Shown here piece by piece: positions 48,159 to 61,000 of a DNA stretch of 64,000 nucleotides (position 1 is the stretch's first letter; each line of letters opens with the position of its first letter). Source of the stretch: Pezicula radicicola (Eukaryota > Ascomycota > Leotiomycetes > Helotiales > Dermateaceae); assembly GCA_003008705.1 (NCBI GenBank), contig PDUO01000037.1:139153-203152 (forward strand), written 5' to 3'. Below the pieces are notes generated by a model. The model had not been told where the DNA came from. It did not search any database and was given only the letters and a program-made list of their open reading frames with translations. The translations under genes and the position numbers were made by a program.

Positions 48159-49020
48159 ATGGCCGGCTCTGCAAATCTAGGACTTGGGAAGTCGCGCGCG
48201 GCTGCGCACGGGAGAAAACTCGAAAACGACCTTGAAAATGTCGTTTTGCGTGAGATGCAGCTGTTGCAAGCGCAGCTTCGAAAGGACGATGGCTCGATGG
48301 AAAACGGCACGGCGGAAAAGCTGCATCGCCAGTTGAGAACTCTCGAGCGCGTGGAAGCACATATTGCCCTCAGCAGACAATGCGACAATCTAAAGCGTGA
48401 AATAATGGAAGGATTTGATGAGGATCTGGACACTACCGAAGCAACGGCCTCTCTTCAACGTGTCCAGACAAGTCTGCGAAACATCGAATCTGGAATGTTG
48501 GAGGAACTCCAGCAACCGGGCCAGCTAGGACATGCGATCGAGGAGATTTTGAGGCGCTCTACAGGATCCAAGATGGAGAAGAAAAATGCTGAGCCAGCGA
48601 GTACGGATGAGTACGAAGGATCCAATGGAAACGGGGTCAAGGTACAAAACGGAACAAAAGTGAATGGACCCACCGGCGTGACAGCAAATGGAAAGTTGGA
48701 TCATATGATGCACCATGGGCATTCCCAGAGTCTGAATGGGAAGCCTGCAACCGGTAATGCTCAGAACGGGCTGGATGCCAATGGCACGGGTCAGAATGGC
48801 TCGATTGCAAATGGAAACCAGAGGAGTAACGACCATTCTGGTGACGACAGAGCAATTGAGCAAAGTAAAAGAGGCGAAGAAACGAGGTCTGGAATTCAGA
48901 ATGAACCTGCGGTGAACAGAGTCCGTTCCAGCCGGATAACTCCGTCAGAAAAATCTCGAGAAGTCGAGACGAAAAAGGAAGAAGTTGGAGGAAGTCAAGG
49001 AGAGAGCCAGCAGAGATTCT
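48159..49020 (+). other. Unusual ~287-residue N-terminal extension of the second NRPS
   Basis: Residues 1-135 are charged and helix-prone with heptad-like hydrophobic spacing (LENDLENVVLREMQLLQAQL; LHRQLRTLERVEAHIALS; SLQRVQTSLRNIESGM). Residues 150-225 are N-G-rich (48620-48825). Residues 225-287 are charged (KSREVETKKEEV..). I do not recognise a domain. It is in frame with the C domain without an intron. Candidate roles are a docking or coiled-coil segment that recruits an acyl donor or partner synthetase, or oligomerisation. Confidence 0.6.
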
Positions 49021-52000
49021 TGGAGGAGTTGGCAAATCTCTGTTCTGTTGATAAACGGGCCATAGAGGATGCTTATCCAGCAACTCCTTTGCAAGAAGGT
49101 CTTTTAGCACTTTCTGCAAAGCAAGTAGGGGCTTATATTGCACAGCATGTGTTTCGCCTTCCGCCTTCTACCGACGTAGCGCGTTTCCAGGAAGCCTGGG
49201 AGTCAATGGTGAAGATGACGGAGATTTTGCGAACGCGAATAGTTCATACTGAAGCGTCAGGAGCACTCCAAGTTGTTGTTTCGGGCAATGTGGAGTGGGG
49301 AAAAGCATCAGATCTAGAGAGATTCTTGGATGAAGACAAGCAAATTCCAATGGGTTATGGCTCGCCGATGGCACGATACACTCTGGTTCAGGACAAGGAC
49401 GACAGTACTGCAGTATATTTTGTATGGTCAGCACATCATGCAATATACGATGGGAGGAGTCTTCCGCTTATCCTCGACCGAGTGGCTGCTCTCTACGAGG
49501 GACAGAAAGTCCCTAAATCCAAACCCTTCAGTGGATTCATAAAATATTTGACGAAAATAGATAGCCAAAGCTCTAATGACTTCTGGATGTCACAGCTTAA
49601 CGGCACATGCGCTGCAGCTTTCCCAACTACGGCCGGAATACAAACCAATGCACGAGTCGAAGAAAGATTGACACATATGATGCATGTGCCGCGAACGGGC
49701 TCCGAGTTTACAATGTCAACTGTACTGAGGGCGGCATGGTCGATTGTTTTAGCCCGATACACTGGCACTGATGACATTGTCTTCGGGTCTACGTTAACAG
49801 GTGGGAATGTAGAAGTAAATGGAGCAGCGGAGATGATCGGACCCATGTTGACAACAGTTCCTGTGAGGATAATGGTGGACCCCGCGCAAAATGTCAGGAG
49901 TTTCCTAGAGGCTGTTCAAAACCAGGCCACTGCTATGATTCCGTTCGAGCATACGGGTCTTCAAAATATTCGACAGCTCTCCGCGGATGCACAGAGGGCT
50001 TGCAATTTCCGAAACCTGCTTGTGGTCCAGCCAAAAGGGTCGTCGGAGAAAGCTCGCCGAAGCTTTTCGAAAATCATGGAGAGAAAGGTTGTACGCCAGG
50101 CAGACTTTCATATTCTCCCATTGGTTCTGGAATGTTCTGTGCACCAGCAAGGGGTTGAGATAGAGGCAAATTTCGACAGCAAAGCTATTCCCAGCCAGCA
50201 GATGAGCAATCTCCTGGCTCAATTTGCACACGTCGTTTCCCAGCTATGCGGAGAGTCTGTCACCTCCACGCTTGCAGAGGTTGACTTATTCAGTCCGAGA
50301 GACAGGGCTCAGGTTACTCAATGGAACCAGATCAAGCCGGAGAGAATCGATGAACTGTTCTACGAAGCAATTGAGAAGCAGGTTCAGCAAAACCCTGGCG
50401 CAATCGCGATATCTTCCTGGGATGGTGATTTTACCTATGCGGCGCTGGACTCTTTGTCAACGAAGCTGTCTTCCAGACTGAGGAATCTTGGAGTTGGACC
50501 AGAAGTATTCGTTCCCGTCTGTTTTAAAAAGTCGGCCTGGGCTGTGATAGCAATGCTAGCAGTTGCCAAGGCAGGGGGTGCCTATATCCCACTGGACGCA
50601 TCACACCCTCTAGCTAGATTGGAAGAGATTGCCGATATTGTACAGGCAAAGGTCATGATCTCATCTCCAAATGCCCCAAGGCTGCGCAGAGAAGTGGTTG
50701 AGACTACTATAATTTTGTCGAGCGGCATCGACGAGTGGCTCTCGACAACACCGAATGGCACTTCTGCTGCAAATTCAATACAAAAACCGGCTGCGCAGCC
50801 CCAAAATTCAGCCTACGTTATTTTCACCTCTGGTAGCACGGGGAAGCCGAAAGGTGTGGTGATTGAACATGCTGCATTAAGTACGACTATTGCAGCGCAT
50901 AAACATGCTCTGAAGATCAATTCGGACTCCCGCGTGCTGCAATTTGCGTCGTACGCTTTTGATGCGGCCGTAATGGAGATTTTTGCAACATTAAGTCACG
51001 GTGGATGCATTTGTATTCCATCGGAGACTGAAAGGGCAAATGATATTGTCCGTGTCATCAACGAGAAACGAGTCAACTGGGCTTTTTTCACACCTGCAGT
51101 GGTGAAGATAATCAAGCCGCAGGAGGTTCCATGCTTGAAGACATTGGTTGTGGGCGGAGAGTTGCTAGGCAAAGATATTGTCGAAGCTTGGTCGCAAAGT
51201 CTCTGTTGGATCCAGGCCTACGGCCCTACGGAAACTTGTATTATTTGTACAGCACACGAAGGAAGTTCAGACACGTGTCGCCCGGAAACAATTGGTCGAG
51301 GATTTACTGTCAACACCTGGATTGTTGACGGCACCAATAGCGATCGTCTAGCACCAATAGGTGCTGTTGGTGAGCTACTCGTTGAAGGCCCAACATTGAC
51401 TCGAGGCTATCTGTTCGATGCACAAAGGACAGGGGCCGCATTCGTCGAAGAGCCAGCATGGCTTCCAGTAAACACCTCTGGCCAGCTTAGACGGTTGTAT
51501 AAGACAGGTGACATGGTTCGATACAATCCAGACGGAACAATTGACTTCGTCGAGCGGAAGGATACACAAGTCAAATTGCGAGGTCAACGGATCGAATTAA
51601 GTGAGATCGAGCACCGTCTCCAAGAGAACATGAAGGATGTTGCCGACGTGACAGTAGAGCTTGTCACAACTACTGATCGTCCAAACGATCCGCTTATCGC
51701 GGCCTTTTTCACCTCTGTTCAAAACTCTACAGATGAAACCGAAGCCACGGCTCTCTTAGACATGTCAGATGACATGCAAGCTGAGCTCACAATCACCCAG
51801 AGCATATTGGCCGAGGTGTTGCCATCTTATATGGTCCCTTCCTTGTTCTTGCCACTGAAACACATGCCCTTGTTACCCGTGTCAGGAAAGCGACATCGTA
51901 AGGTTCTGCGAGCTATCGTGAAGGGAATCGACAGCGTCAAAGTAGCTCGTTATGCTCTAGAAAGTGCGGCGAAGCGAGAACCGACTATCGCGGCGGAAAT

Positions 52001-55000
52001 TATGCTCCAAAAGCTTTGGGCAACGGTTCTGAGAGTGAAGCCAGAATCCATTGGTCTTGATGATAACTTCTTCCGGCTTGGTGGTGATTCCATCACTGCG
52101 ATGAGACTAGTCACAGCAGCTCGCCAGGAGAATCTGTCTCTGGTGGTCGCAGACGTCTTCAATAAGCCTCGACTATGGGAGATGGCTAAGCTGATTCAAG
52201 ATACGGCGGACGAAGATAATAGCATACCAATGGGATTAAGTCTATTGCACAAGGTCAACTCTGTTGATGAAATGTTAGAAGAGATTGCACAGCAATGTGG
52301 TGTTAACAGGAGTGCCATAGAAGACGTGTACCCGTGCACGCCTTTACAGGAAGGTCTATTAGCTCTATCAGTTAAAAAGACGGGTGCATATATAAACCAA
52401 AGTGTACTACGCCTGCCACCAACGATCGACTTGGAACGATTCCGCAAAGCATGGGAAATGACGGCCGATGCAATTTCAATGCTTCGCACTCGAATCGTCT
52501 ATACACAAGATGGATCTTTCCAAGCGGTGATTAAGGAGAAAATTTCATGGGATAGCGAATCACACCTCGACCAATATTTGTCGGCAAGCAAAGATTCCTC
52601 AATGGGCCATGGCACACTACTGACGCGTTACGCTACAATTGTCGGCGGCGGAGAACGGTATTTTGTTTGGTCCGCACATCATGCTCTGTACGATGGATGG
52701 AGCATGCAACTAATCACCAAAAAGTTCTTGGAAGCATATAATACTGGCTCAGTAACGGCTGAGTCGACTTCGATCAATCGTTTTATCAAGTATCTGACAG
52801 ATCTTGACCCTGTCGCGACTAATGAATATTGGAAATCACAACTACGAGGAGCATCAAAAGTGCTATTCCCCACTATGCAAGGCAAAACGAACCGCGAGCG
52901 AGAAGAACAGCTACTCACACACAAGATTTCCTTACCCAAATCTGGGGCTGACACAACGAGGTCAACATTGCTTCGCGCTGCGTGGGCACTGGTCGTCTCT
53001 CAATATTCAGAAACCAACGACATTGTGTTTGGCGCAACTCTTACCGGGCGTAACGCTCCCGTTGCCGGCATCGATAGTGTCATTGGGCCTACTATTACTA
53101 CAGTACCAGTTCGCATTCAGATTGACCGCCAGCAGTCTATAGCGGAGTATCTCATCGGCATTCAAAACCAAGCCACGAAGATGATTGCGTTTGAGCATAC
53201 TGGACTGCAAGCCATTCGACGCCTAGACCCTGATTGTGATGTTGCCTGCAACTTTCAGAATTTGTTGGTCATTCAACCGCAATCGTCAATGGACAACGTA
53301 CCTTTGGCGGACACTCTGAATATCGAAAGAGTTCCCGGGGATCAACGCGGCTTCCACACATACCCCTTGGTCTTGGAGTGTACTTTAAATGAGGATGAAA
53401 TAGGACTAGTTGCTCATTTCGATGATCAGATAGTCCAGAGGGAACAAATGATGCGAATACTGCATCAGATGGAACATACAATCTACCAATTAACTGCTTC
53501 AAACAAGAAACATTTAGTGGGGCAGCTGCACATGCTCAATCCAGTGGATCAATCACAGATTTTAGACTGGAATCGTCACATGCCTGAGGATTTTCAGGCC
53601 TGTGTGCATCATCTATTTGAAGAGCAAGCCGCCTTACAACCAGATGCGCCTGCAATTTGTTCATGGGATGGAGAATTTACCTACAAGGAGTTGAACCGAC
53701 TATCTACAAAGCTTGCACAACGCCTTATCGCTCTCGATGTTGGGCCAGAGACAATAGTCCCCTTATGCTTTGACAAATCCGCATGGATGACTGTGGCAAT
53801 GTTAGCAGTACTCAAAGCTGGCGGTGCGTGCGCTGCTTTAGACGCATCTCATCCCAAGAACCGCCTCCTAGGAATCATCAAGGACACTCAAGCTACAATT
53901 GTTCTGACTTCTTCAAACCATCAAGCATTATTCAAGGATGACGTTGCCCATACACTCATAGTCGACTCTTCGACATTCACCCTCCAGGTTGCCGAAGAGG
54001 AAGTTTTAGGTCCTGTTACTATCACCCCAACGAATGCTGCATTCCTCGTCTTTACGTCGGGAAGTACTGGAACCCCAAAAGGAATTGTTTTAGAGCATCA
54101 TGCGGTGTCAGCCACAGTACGTGATCAATCACAAAGTATGGGAATAACATCTGAATCACGAGTTTTCCAATTTGCTGCATATACATTCGATATTAGCATT
54201 GGAGACACTATGTCTGCCCTTACCACAGGGGCTTGTCTCTGCATCCCCTCTGAAGACAAAAGAATGAATGACATCACTGGCGCGATGCAAACATTGAGAG
54301 TTACTTGGGCTTGTTTAACTCCAACCGTTGCGGGATTATTAGAACCTAAGGATGTATCAAGCCTAAAAGTCTTAGTTCTTGCGGGTGAAGCACCACGACA
54401 GGACCTCGTTACAAAATGGGCTGAGCATGTCCTGTTGGTAAATGCATATGGCCCGGCAGAGGGCACCGTCTGGGCATCATGTCATGTAGGAATGCATAAG
54501 GACACTATTGCTACCAGCATTGGAAAGGGCCTTGGAACGACACTTTGGGTCGTTGACCCCTCAAACCATGATCAGATATGTTCAATCGGGTGTATCGGTG
54601 AGCTCCTCATTGAAGGACCGAGCTTAGCCCGAGGATATCTCAACGACCCTGAGAAGACAACAGCGTCCTTTATAACAAATCCTGCATGGGCGGGCACCAT
54701 CCAAACACGAAGGTTCTACAAGACTGGGGATTTAGTCCGGTACAACGCGGATGGTACGCTGGGCTTCCTGGGACGAAAGGACACGCAGGTCAAATTGCAT
54801 GGACTGCGAATTGAGTTGGGCGAGATTGAATACCACTTCCAGCACGCTTTCCCTAAAGCTATGGAGGTGGCAGTAGAACTCGTCACTACCGCTGATCGCA
54901 AGAATGAACCAGCTCTTGGTGTATTTTTCAGCGGATCGAATATCGAAGGCCGCCAGGATGCAAACAACAAATGGACTATGATCCCTTCCACCGACACGCA

Positions 55001-58000
55001 ACACGATTTGCAAACCGTCTTGGAGATTCTGCGTGAGGCTCTGCCGCCGTATATGATGCCATCTCTGTACGTGCAGTTGAGAAAAATGCCTACTACAGCT
55101 TCTGGCAAAGCAGACCGTGGATTTTTGAGACGGTTGGCCAGTGGCCTTTCAGAATTGCAGATAGTGCGACATATGCTTTCTCGCGCAGCGATTCGAGCGC
55201 CTTCGACAGGAATGGAGGGTATCATGCAAAAGTTATGGGCAGACTTGCTAAAAGTACCGGCAGACACAATTGGAGTTGACGATAACTTCTTCCAACAAGG
55301 CGGAGATTCAGTTGGAGCAATGCGTCTGGTAACATCTGCTAGAGTGGTGAACGTGCAAATAAGCGTGGCAGACATATTTAGCCACCCTAAACTATGCGAC
55401 ATGGCAGCGAAAGCATCTTTGTCAGAAGACCAAGCCGCTACCGTCATCAAACCATTTGAACTGCTTCACTGTAAGAATGAGTTCATTTTGGACCAAGTCT
55501 TGGAGGAGATAATCGGCCAGTGCAGCATAGTACGCGAGGCGATACAAGACGCATATCCGAGCACACCACTTCAAGATGGGCTTCTGGCTCTGTCAGTCAA
55601 AGCTCCTGGAGCTTATATATCTCAGAATGTGTTCAAGATACCCCAAGACCTTGACACTGTAAAGTTTAAAGCGGCCTGGACAGAGGCTGTTCGAACCTTG
55701 GATATCCTGCGCACTCGGATTGCATACACCAAGACTGCGAGCTCCGTTCAAGTCGTTACGAAAGACGAAATTGTTTGGCAGAGATCAGCCTCGCTGGAAG
55801 ATTATTTAGCAGAGGACAGATGTATTCAGGTCAACTATGGCAGCCTGCTTTCCCGATATGCCATTGTGCAGGATGCCTCCGATAAAAATGTGCATTACTT
55901 CGTCTGGACTGTACACCACGCTCTCTATGATGGCTGGAGTATGAGATTAGTATTGGAGAAAGTCGCCGCATTATACTACGGTGTCTCGTCGCCACCACCT
56001 GAGCCGAATAACGCCTTCATCAAGTACCTTCTTGGTGTTGACACTGTTGCTCGTGATAGGTATTGGAAGGCACAATTGTTGGGCTCAACTGCCTCACCCA
56101 TTATGCCATCCCGTGCTTCTAAATCTGACATCCGTATACAAGGAACTTTGGCCTATACAGCGAAGTTCTCCGATCCCCTCAAGAGCTTTGTGACTATTCC
56201 ATCAGTTATCAGAGCCGCTTGGGCTTTGACTCTTGCACGCTATTCGGACATGGAAGACGTCGTCTTTGGCGTGACATTGGCAGGACGAAATGCTCCTGTA
56301 CGCGGCATAGAGACCATCATTGCACCAACCATTACGACCCTCCCCGTAAGGGTCCGCCTGGATACGCAGCAGAGCATCCACGATTTCCTACGACAAATTC
56401 AGATGCAGGCTACTGAAATGATCCCGTTTGAGCATACGGGCTTGCAGCATATCAAATCACTAAGCTCTGACGCGTCCTCCGCATGCGACTTTGACACTCT
56501 GCTCGTTCTTCAACCGCTGCAGTCAGATGGCCCGAAATCTGATTTCAAGTCATTGAATTTGAAAATGGTCCCGACTGGCCAAGAAGACGTCACCACGTAC
56601 CCGTTGGTTTTGGATTGCAGCTTCGGAGACGATGCTATTCAGATGAACACCAATTTTGATGCACGGATTATATCACAGGAGCAAGTTGATAACCTGCTTC
56701 ATCAATTTGAGAACGTATTACAGCAACTACTTGGTAGCCAAAGCAATGAAAAGGTTGGTGATATCGATCTGTTTAGCTCCCAGGACAGAAACCGGTTGCT
56801 ACAAATCAACCGCACCATTCCTCAACGCATAGACCGTTGCGTCCACCACGCCATTGAAACACAGGTTCAAACTCAACCAGACGCGCAGGCATTGTGCTGC
56901 TGGGATGGAGACTTTACATACCGTGAGCTCGATAAGTTGTCGACGAAGCTTGCTGCCAATCTTGTGAGTCTAGGAGTTGGTCCAGAGACACTAGTCCCAT
57001 ACTGCTTCGACAAATCAGCTTGGACCGTTGTTGCAATGCTTGCTATCCTCAAAGCCGGAGGAGCTTGCGCTGCGCTAGACCCTGCCCATCCTGTTCAGCG
57101 CCTGCAAGGTATTATCGCTGATACTGCTGCTACTGTCGTTATCGCAGCTCCCCAGCACTCTCATATGTTCCAGGATTCAGTTACCCATACCATCCCATTG
57201 CAGAGATCTTTCGTCGAAGACCTAACAATCGATCATAAGGTCGTCTTCCCATCTGTATCGCCTGCTAATGCTGCGTTCGTGGTTTTCACTTCTGGAAGTA
57301 CAGGCAAGCCTAAAGGGATAATTACGGAGCACAGGGCGCTATATACAAGCTCCGAAGCGTTTGGCTCAGAATGGCACATTGGACCAGACACACGAGTCCT
57401 GCAATTTGCTGCACATACTTTTGATGTCAGCATCGCAGATATCATAAGTACACTCATGAGGGGTGGATGCGTTTGCATTCCATCCAACGATGAGAGAATG
57501 AATAGTTTGGCTCAGTTCATCACCGCAGCTAAGGTCAACTGGACATTCTTGACACCTACAGTGGCAAGGCTTCTGTCTCCGGATAATGTACCAACTCTAA
57601 AGACACTTGTTCTTGGTGGTGAGGCTGCAACCCAAGAAGACCTAGATAAGTGGACCCATAAGCTCGAGCTGATTCTCAGCTACGGGCCGGCTGAATGTGC
57701 CATCACTGCAGCCGGAACTGCCCAAATCAGAGATGGAGATATGGCAACCAACGTGGGGCACTCTATTGGGTCGGTGTTCTGGATTACGGAACCCAGCAAT
57801 CATAACAAACTTGCACCTGTGGGCTGTATTGGTGAACTATTGATCGAAGGACCAACGCTCGCACGAGGCTATCTTCACGACGAAGCGAAAACTAAGGCGT
57901 CATTTATCACAAATCCTGAATGGGCTCAAGTAATAACAGGAGAAAAACGGCGTCTGTACAAAACCGGAGATTTGGTGCGTTACGGTCCTAATGGAACTAT

Positions 58001-61000
58001 ACATATCATTGGCCGAAAGGATACTCAAGTCAAGCTGCGTGGCCAGCGTATCGAACTGAGCGAGAGTGAACATCATCTGAAGCGTGTCTTATCTGCCGCC
58101 AAAGACGTCGCAGTGGAATTGGTCACTGTTGCAAACCGCTCAGATGATCCATTGTTGGCAGCATTTTTCGTCATGGAAAACTCTACAGGCGACTCAACCC
58201 TAACTGCAGAGGTGCAGCCTATCCCCAACGACTTGATGTCAGAGCTGGTCAGAGTAGAGAGCATTTTGGCAGAGTCATTGCCGATCTACATGATGCCATC
58301 GTTGTTCATCCCATTGAACAGCATGCCAGTATTAGCTTCTGGGAAAAGGGACCGGAAAGCCCTAAGAGGGCTTGCTTACGAATTGCAAGAATCAATGTTG
58401 AATCGATTCGCTCTACAGGTTGCCGAAAAAAGAGCTCCATCTTCACCAATGGAACAGACACTCCAAGGACTTTGGAATGAAGTTGTACTTGGTAAAATCG
58501 GTTCCATTGGACTCGACGACAATTTTTTCCGAATTGGTGGTGACTCCGTGGCAGCAATGCGGCTCGTGGTCGTATGTCGTAGAGAAAGCATCTCCCTCAG
58601 TGTTGCGGATATCTTCCGAAACCCAAGACTCTCTGAAATGGCCCAAGCCGCCAAGTATATTGATGAGACGAAGTCTAGTAGTCTAATGCCATTCCAGCTG
58701 GTGAAGACTGATGATCCTACTGCATTTGAAGCATTACTGCAAGAAATGAAAGAGCAATGTGGAGTCGATAAAGTAGCAATTCAGGACGCCTATCCATGCA
58801 CTCCACTTCAAGAAGGTCTTCTGGCGTTGTCGGTCAAGCAAACCGGGGCCTATGTTGCCCAAAGTGTCTTTAAGTTGCCCAGCGATATCGATATCGATAG
58901 ACTACAAGGGGCATGGGACTTGTTGGTCAAGAGCATTGATATCTTGCGGACACGAATCGTGTATTCCCAGGCAATTGGCGCTCTCCAAGTTGTTGTCGAC
59001 GACCAGATCCATTGGCAGGCGTCCACGACCATAAGCAAGTACCTCGCCGACGACTTGCAGATTCCCGTGACTTATGGATCACCACTGACTCGGTACGCAA
59101 TTGTCCACGATCAACCAAGCTCTGAAATATACTTGGTATGGACAGTCCATCACGCGCTGTATGACGGTGGCAGTTTACCGTTGATTCTTCAAAAGCTGGC
59201 CCAACTGTATCAGGGTGAACCCAGCGGAGAAATTACACCTTTTACTAGTTTCATCGAGCATTTGACAAAAGTTGACTCCAAGTCTTGTGCCGAGTACTGG
59301 CAATCTCAGCTTTCTGGAGCAAACCAGTCGGACTTTCCTCCCACACTCAAGAGTCCACCTCACCAACCAGTAAGGGAATCTTTATTTGATATGGTAAAGG
59401 TTAGCCGGAAATCAAATTCAACACTCACAACCGCAACTATTATTCGAGCCGCCTGGGCAATGGTTGTTTCTCGTTACTGTGATAGTGATGATGTGGTATT
59501 TGGTGCCACTCTGACTGGTCGCAACGCCCCAGTCGACAAGATCGAAATGATGATTGGCCCTACCATAACAACAGTACCAGTACGAGTGCGCCTTGATCCA
59601 AATCAGACAGTCATTCAGTTCCTCGAGAATATACAGACTCAGTCAACTGAAATGATTCCTTTCGAACATACAGGACTTCAGAATATCAGCCGGTTGGGAC
59701 CAGACGCACGGAATGCTTGTAACTTACGAAACTTATTAGTGATTCAGCCAAAGATTCATGAAAAGGGAAGATATTACGACGAGCTGTTTAGCCTACAGCG
59801 ATCATCTGCAAATCAAGCTGCGTTTCATACTTACCCGCTGGCAGTCCAGTGTAGTCTGATAGAGGGCGGGTTTGAAGTCGAATCATTCTACGATGGGAAT
59901 GTGCTCTCAGCTGGACAGATAACCAACATTATAAACCAGTTCGAATATGCTATACATCAGCTCAGCACCGAGGATGAAAGCTTGAAAATCGGAGACTTGA
60001 GTCTATTTAGCCCAGAGGACATGATGCAAGTGATGAAATGGAATGCTAAGCCTCAAGTCCTAGCAAGTTCATGCATCCACGAAGTTGTAACAAAACGGGC
60101 AAAGATGCAGCTTAATGCTCAAGCAATATGCTCATGGGACGGAAACATGACTTATGGCGAACTCGAAGACCTCTCATCAAGGCTGGCCCATTACTTTTTT
60201 AGCATCGGCATTCGCTCCGGAGTCGTCGTGCCATTGTGCTTCGATAAATCCGTGTATGCCATCGTAACAATGCTGGCTGTCCTTAAGGCTGGCGGTGCCT
60301 GCCTTTCAGTTAGTGCTACATATCCAATTGATCGCTTGAAGAGCATTTTACATGACTCGAAAGCTAAAATTGTAGTCGCGGCGTCTCAACATGCCCATAT
60401 ATTCAACGACCTAGCGGACCGCGTCGTCTCAATTGAGCCTTCACTACTTCACTCGCTCAAACCTTCAGAAAAGGCCCTACCAAAAGCTTCTCTCAACGAT
60501 ACAGCATTTGTGGTGTATACATCAGGTAGTACTGGAAAGCCGAAAGGGATTGTCCTTGAGCATGGATCTCTCTGTACCAGTATCCTCGCATTTTTGTCCT
60601 CCATCAACCTCGATCCTAGCTGCCGCATGCTTCAATTTGCCGCATATACCTTTGATGTTAGTATTTCTGATATGTTATCAATGCTGATATCTGGTGGTTG
60701 TATCTGTGTACCCTCGGAGCACGATCGTATGAATAACCTGGCTGGTGCAATAAATAGCATGAATATCACATACGCTCACTTGACGCCAACAGTAGCAGGC
60801 TTGTTACAACCTCAGGATGTGCCGAATTTACGCATACTTGAGCTCGGTGGAGAGCCTGTTAGCAAGGAGAACATAAGAACATGGGCAGACTCTCTGGATT
60901 TGTTTATCTCATACGGCCCGGCCGAGTGCTCTATTACGTGTGCTGTAAAGGGTCCAATCAAATCAGACAACAATCCAGCGAATATAGGCTACGCTATTGG

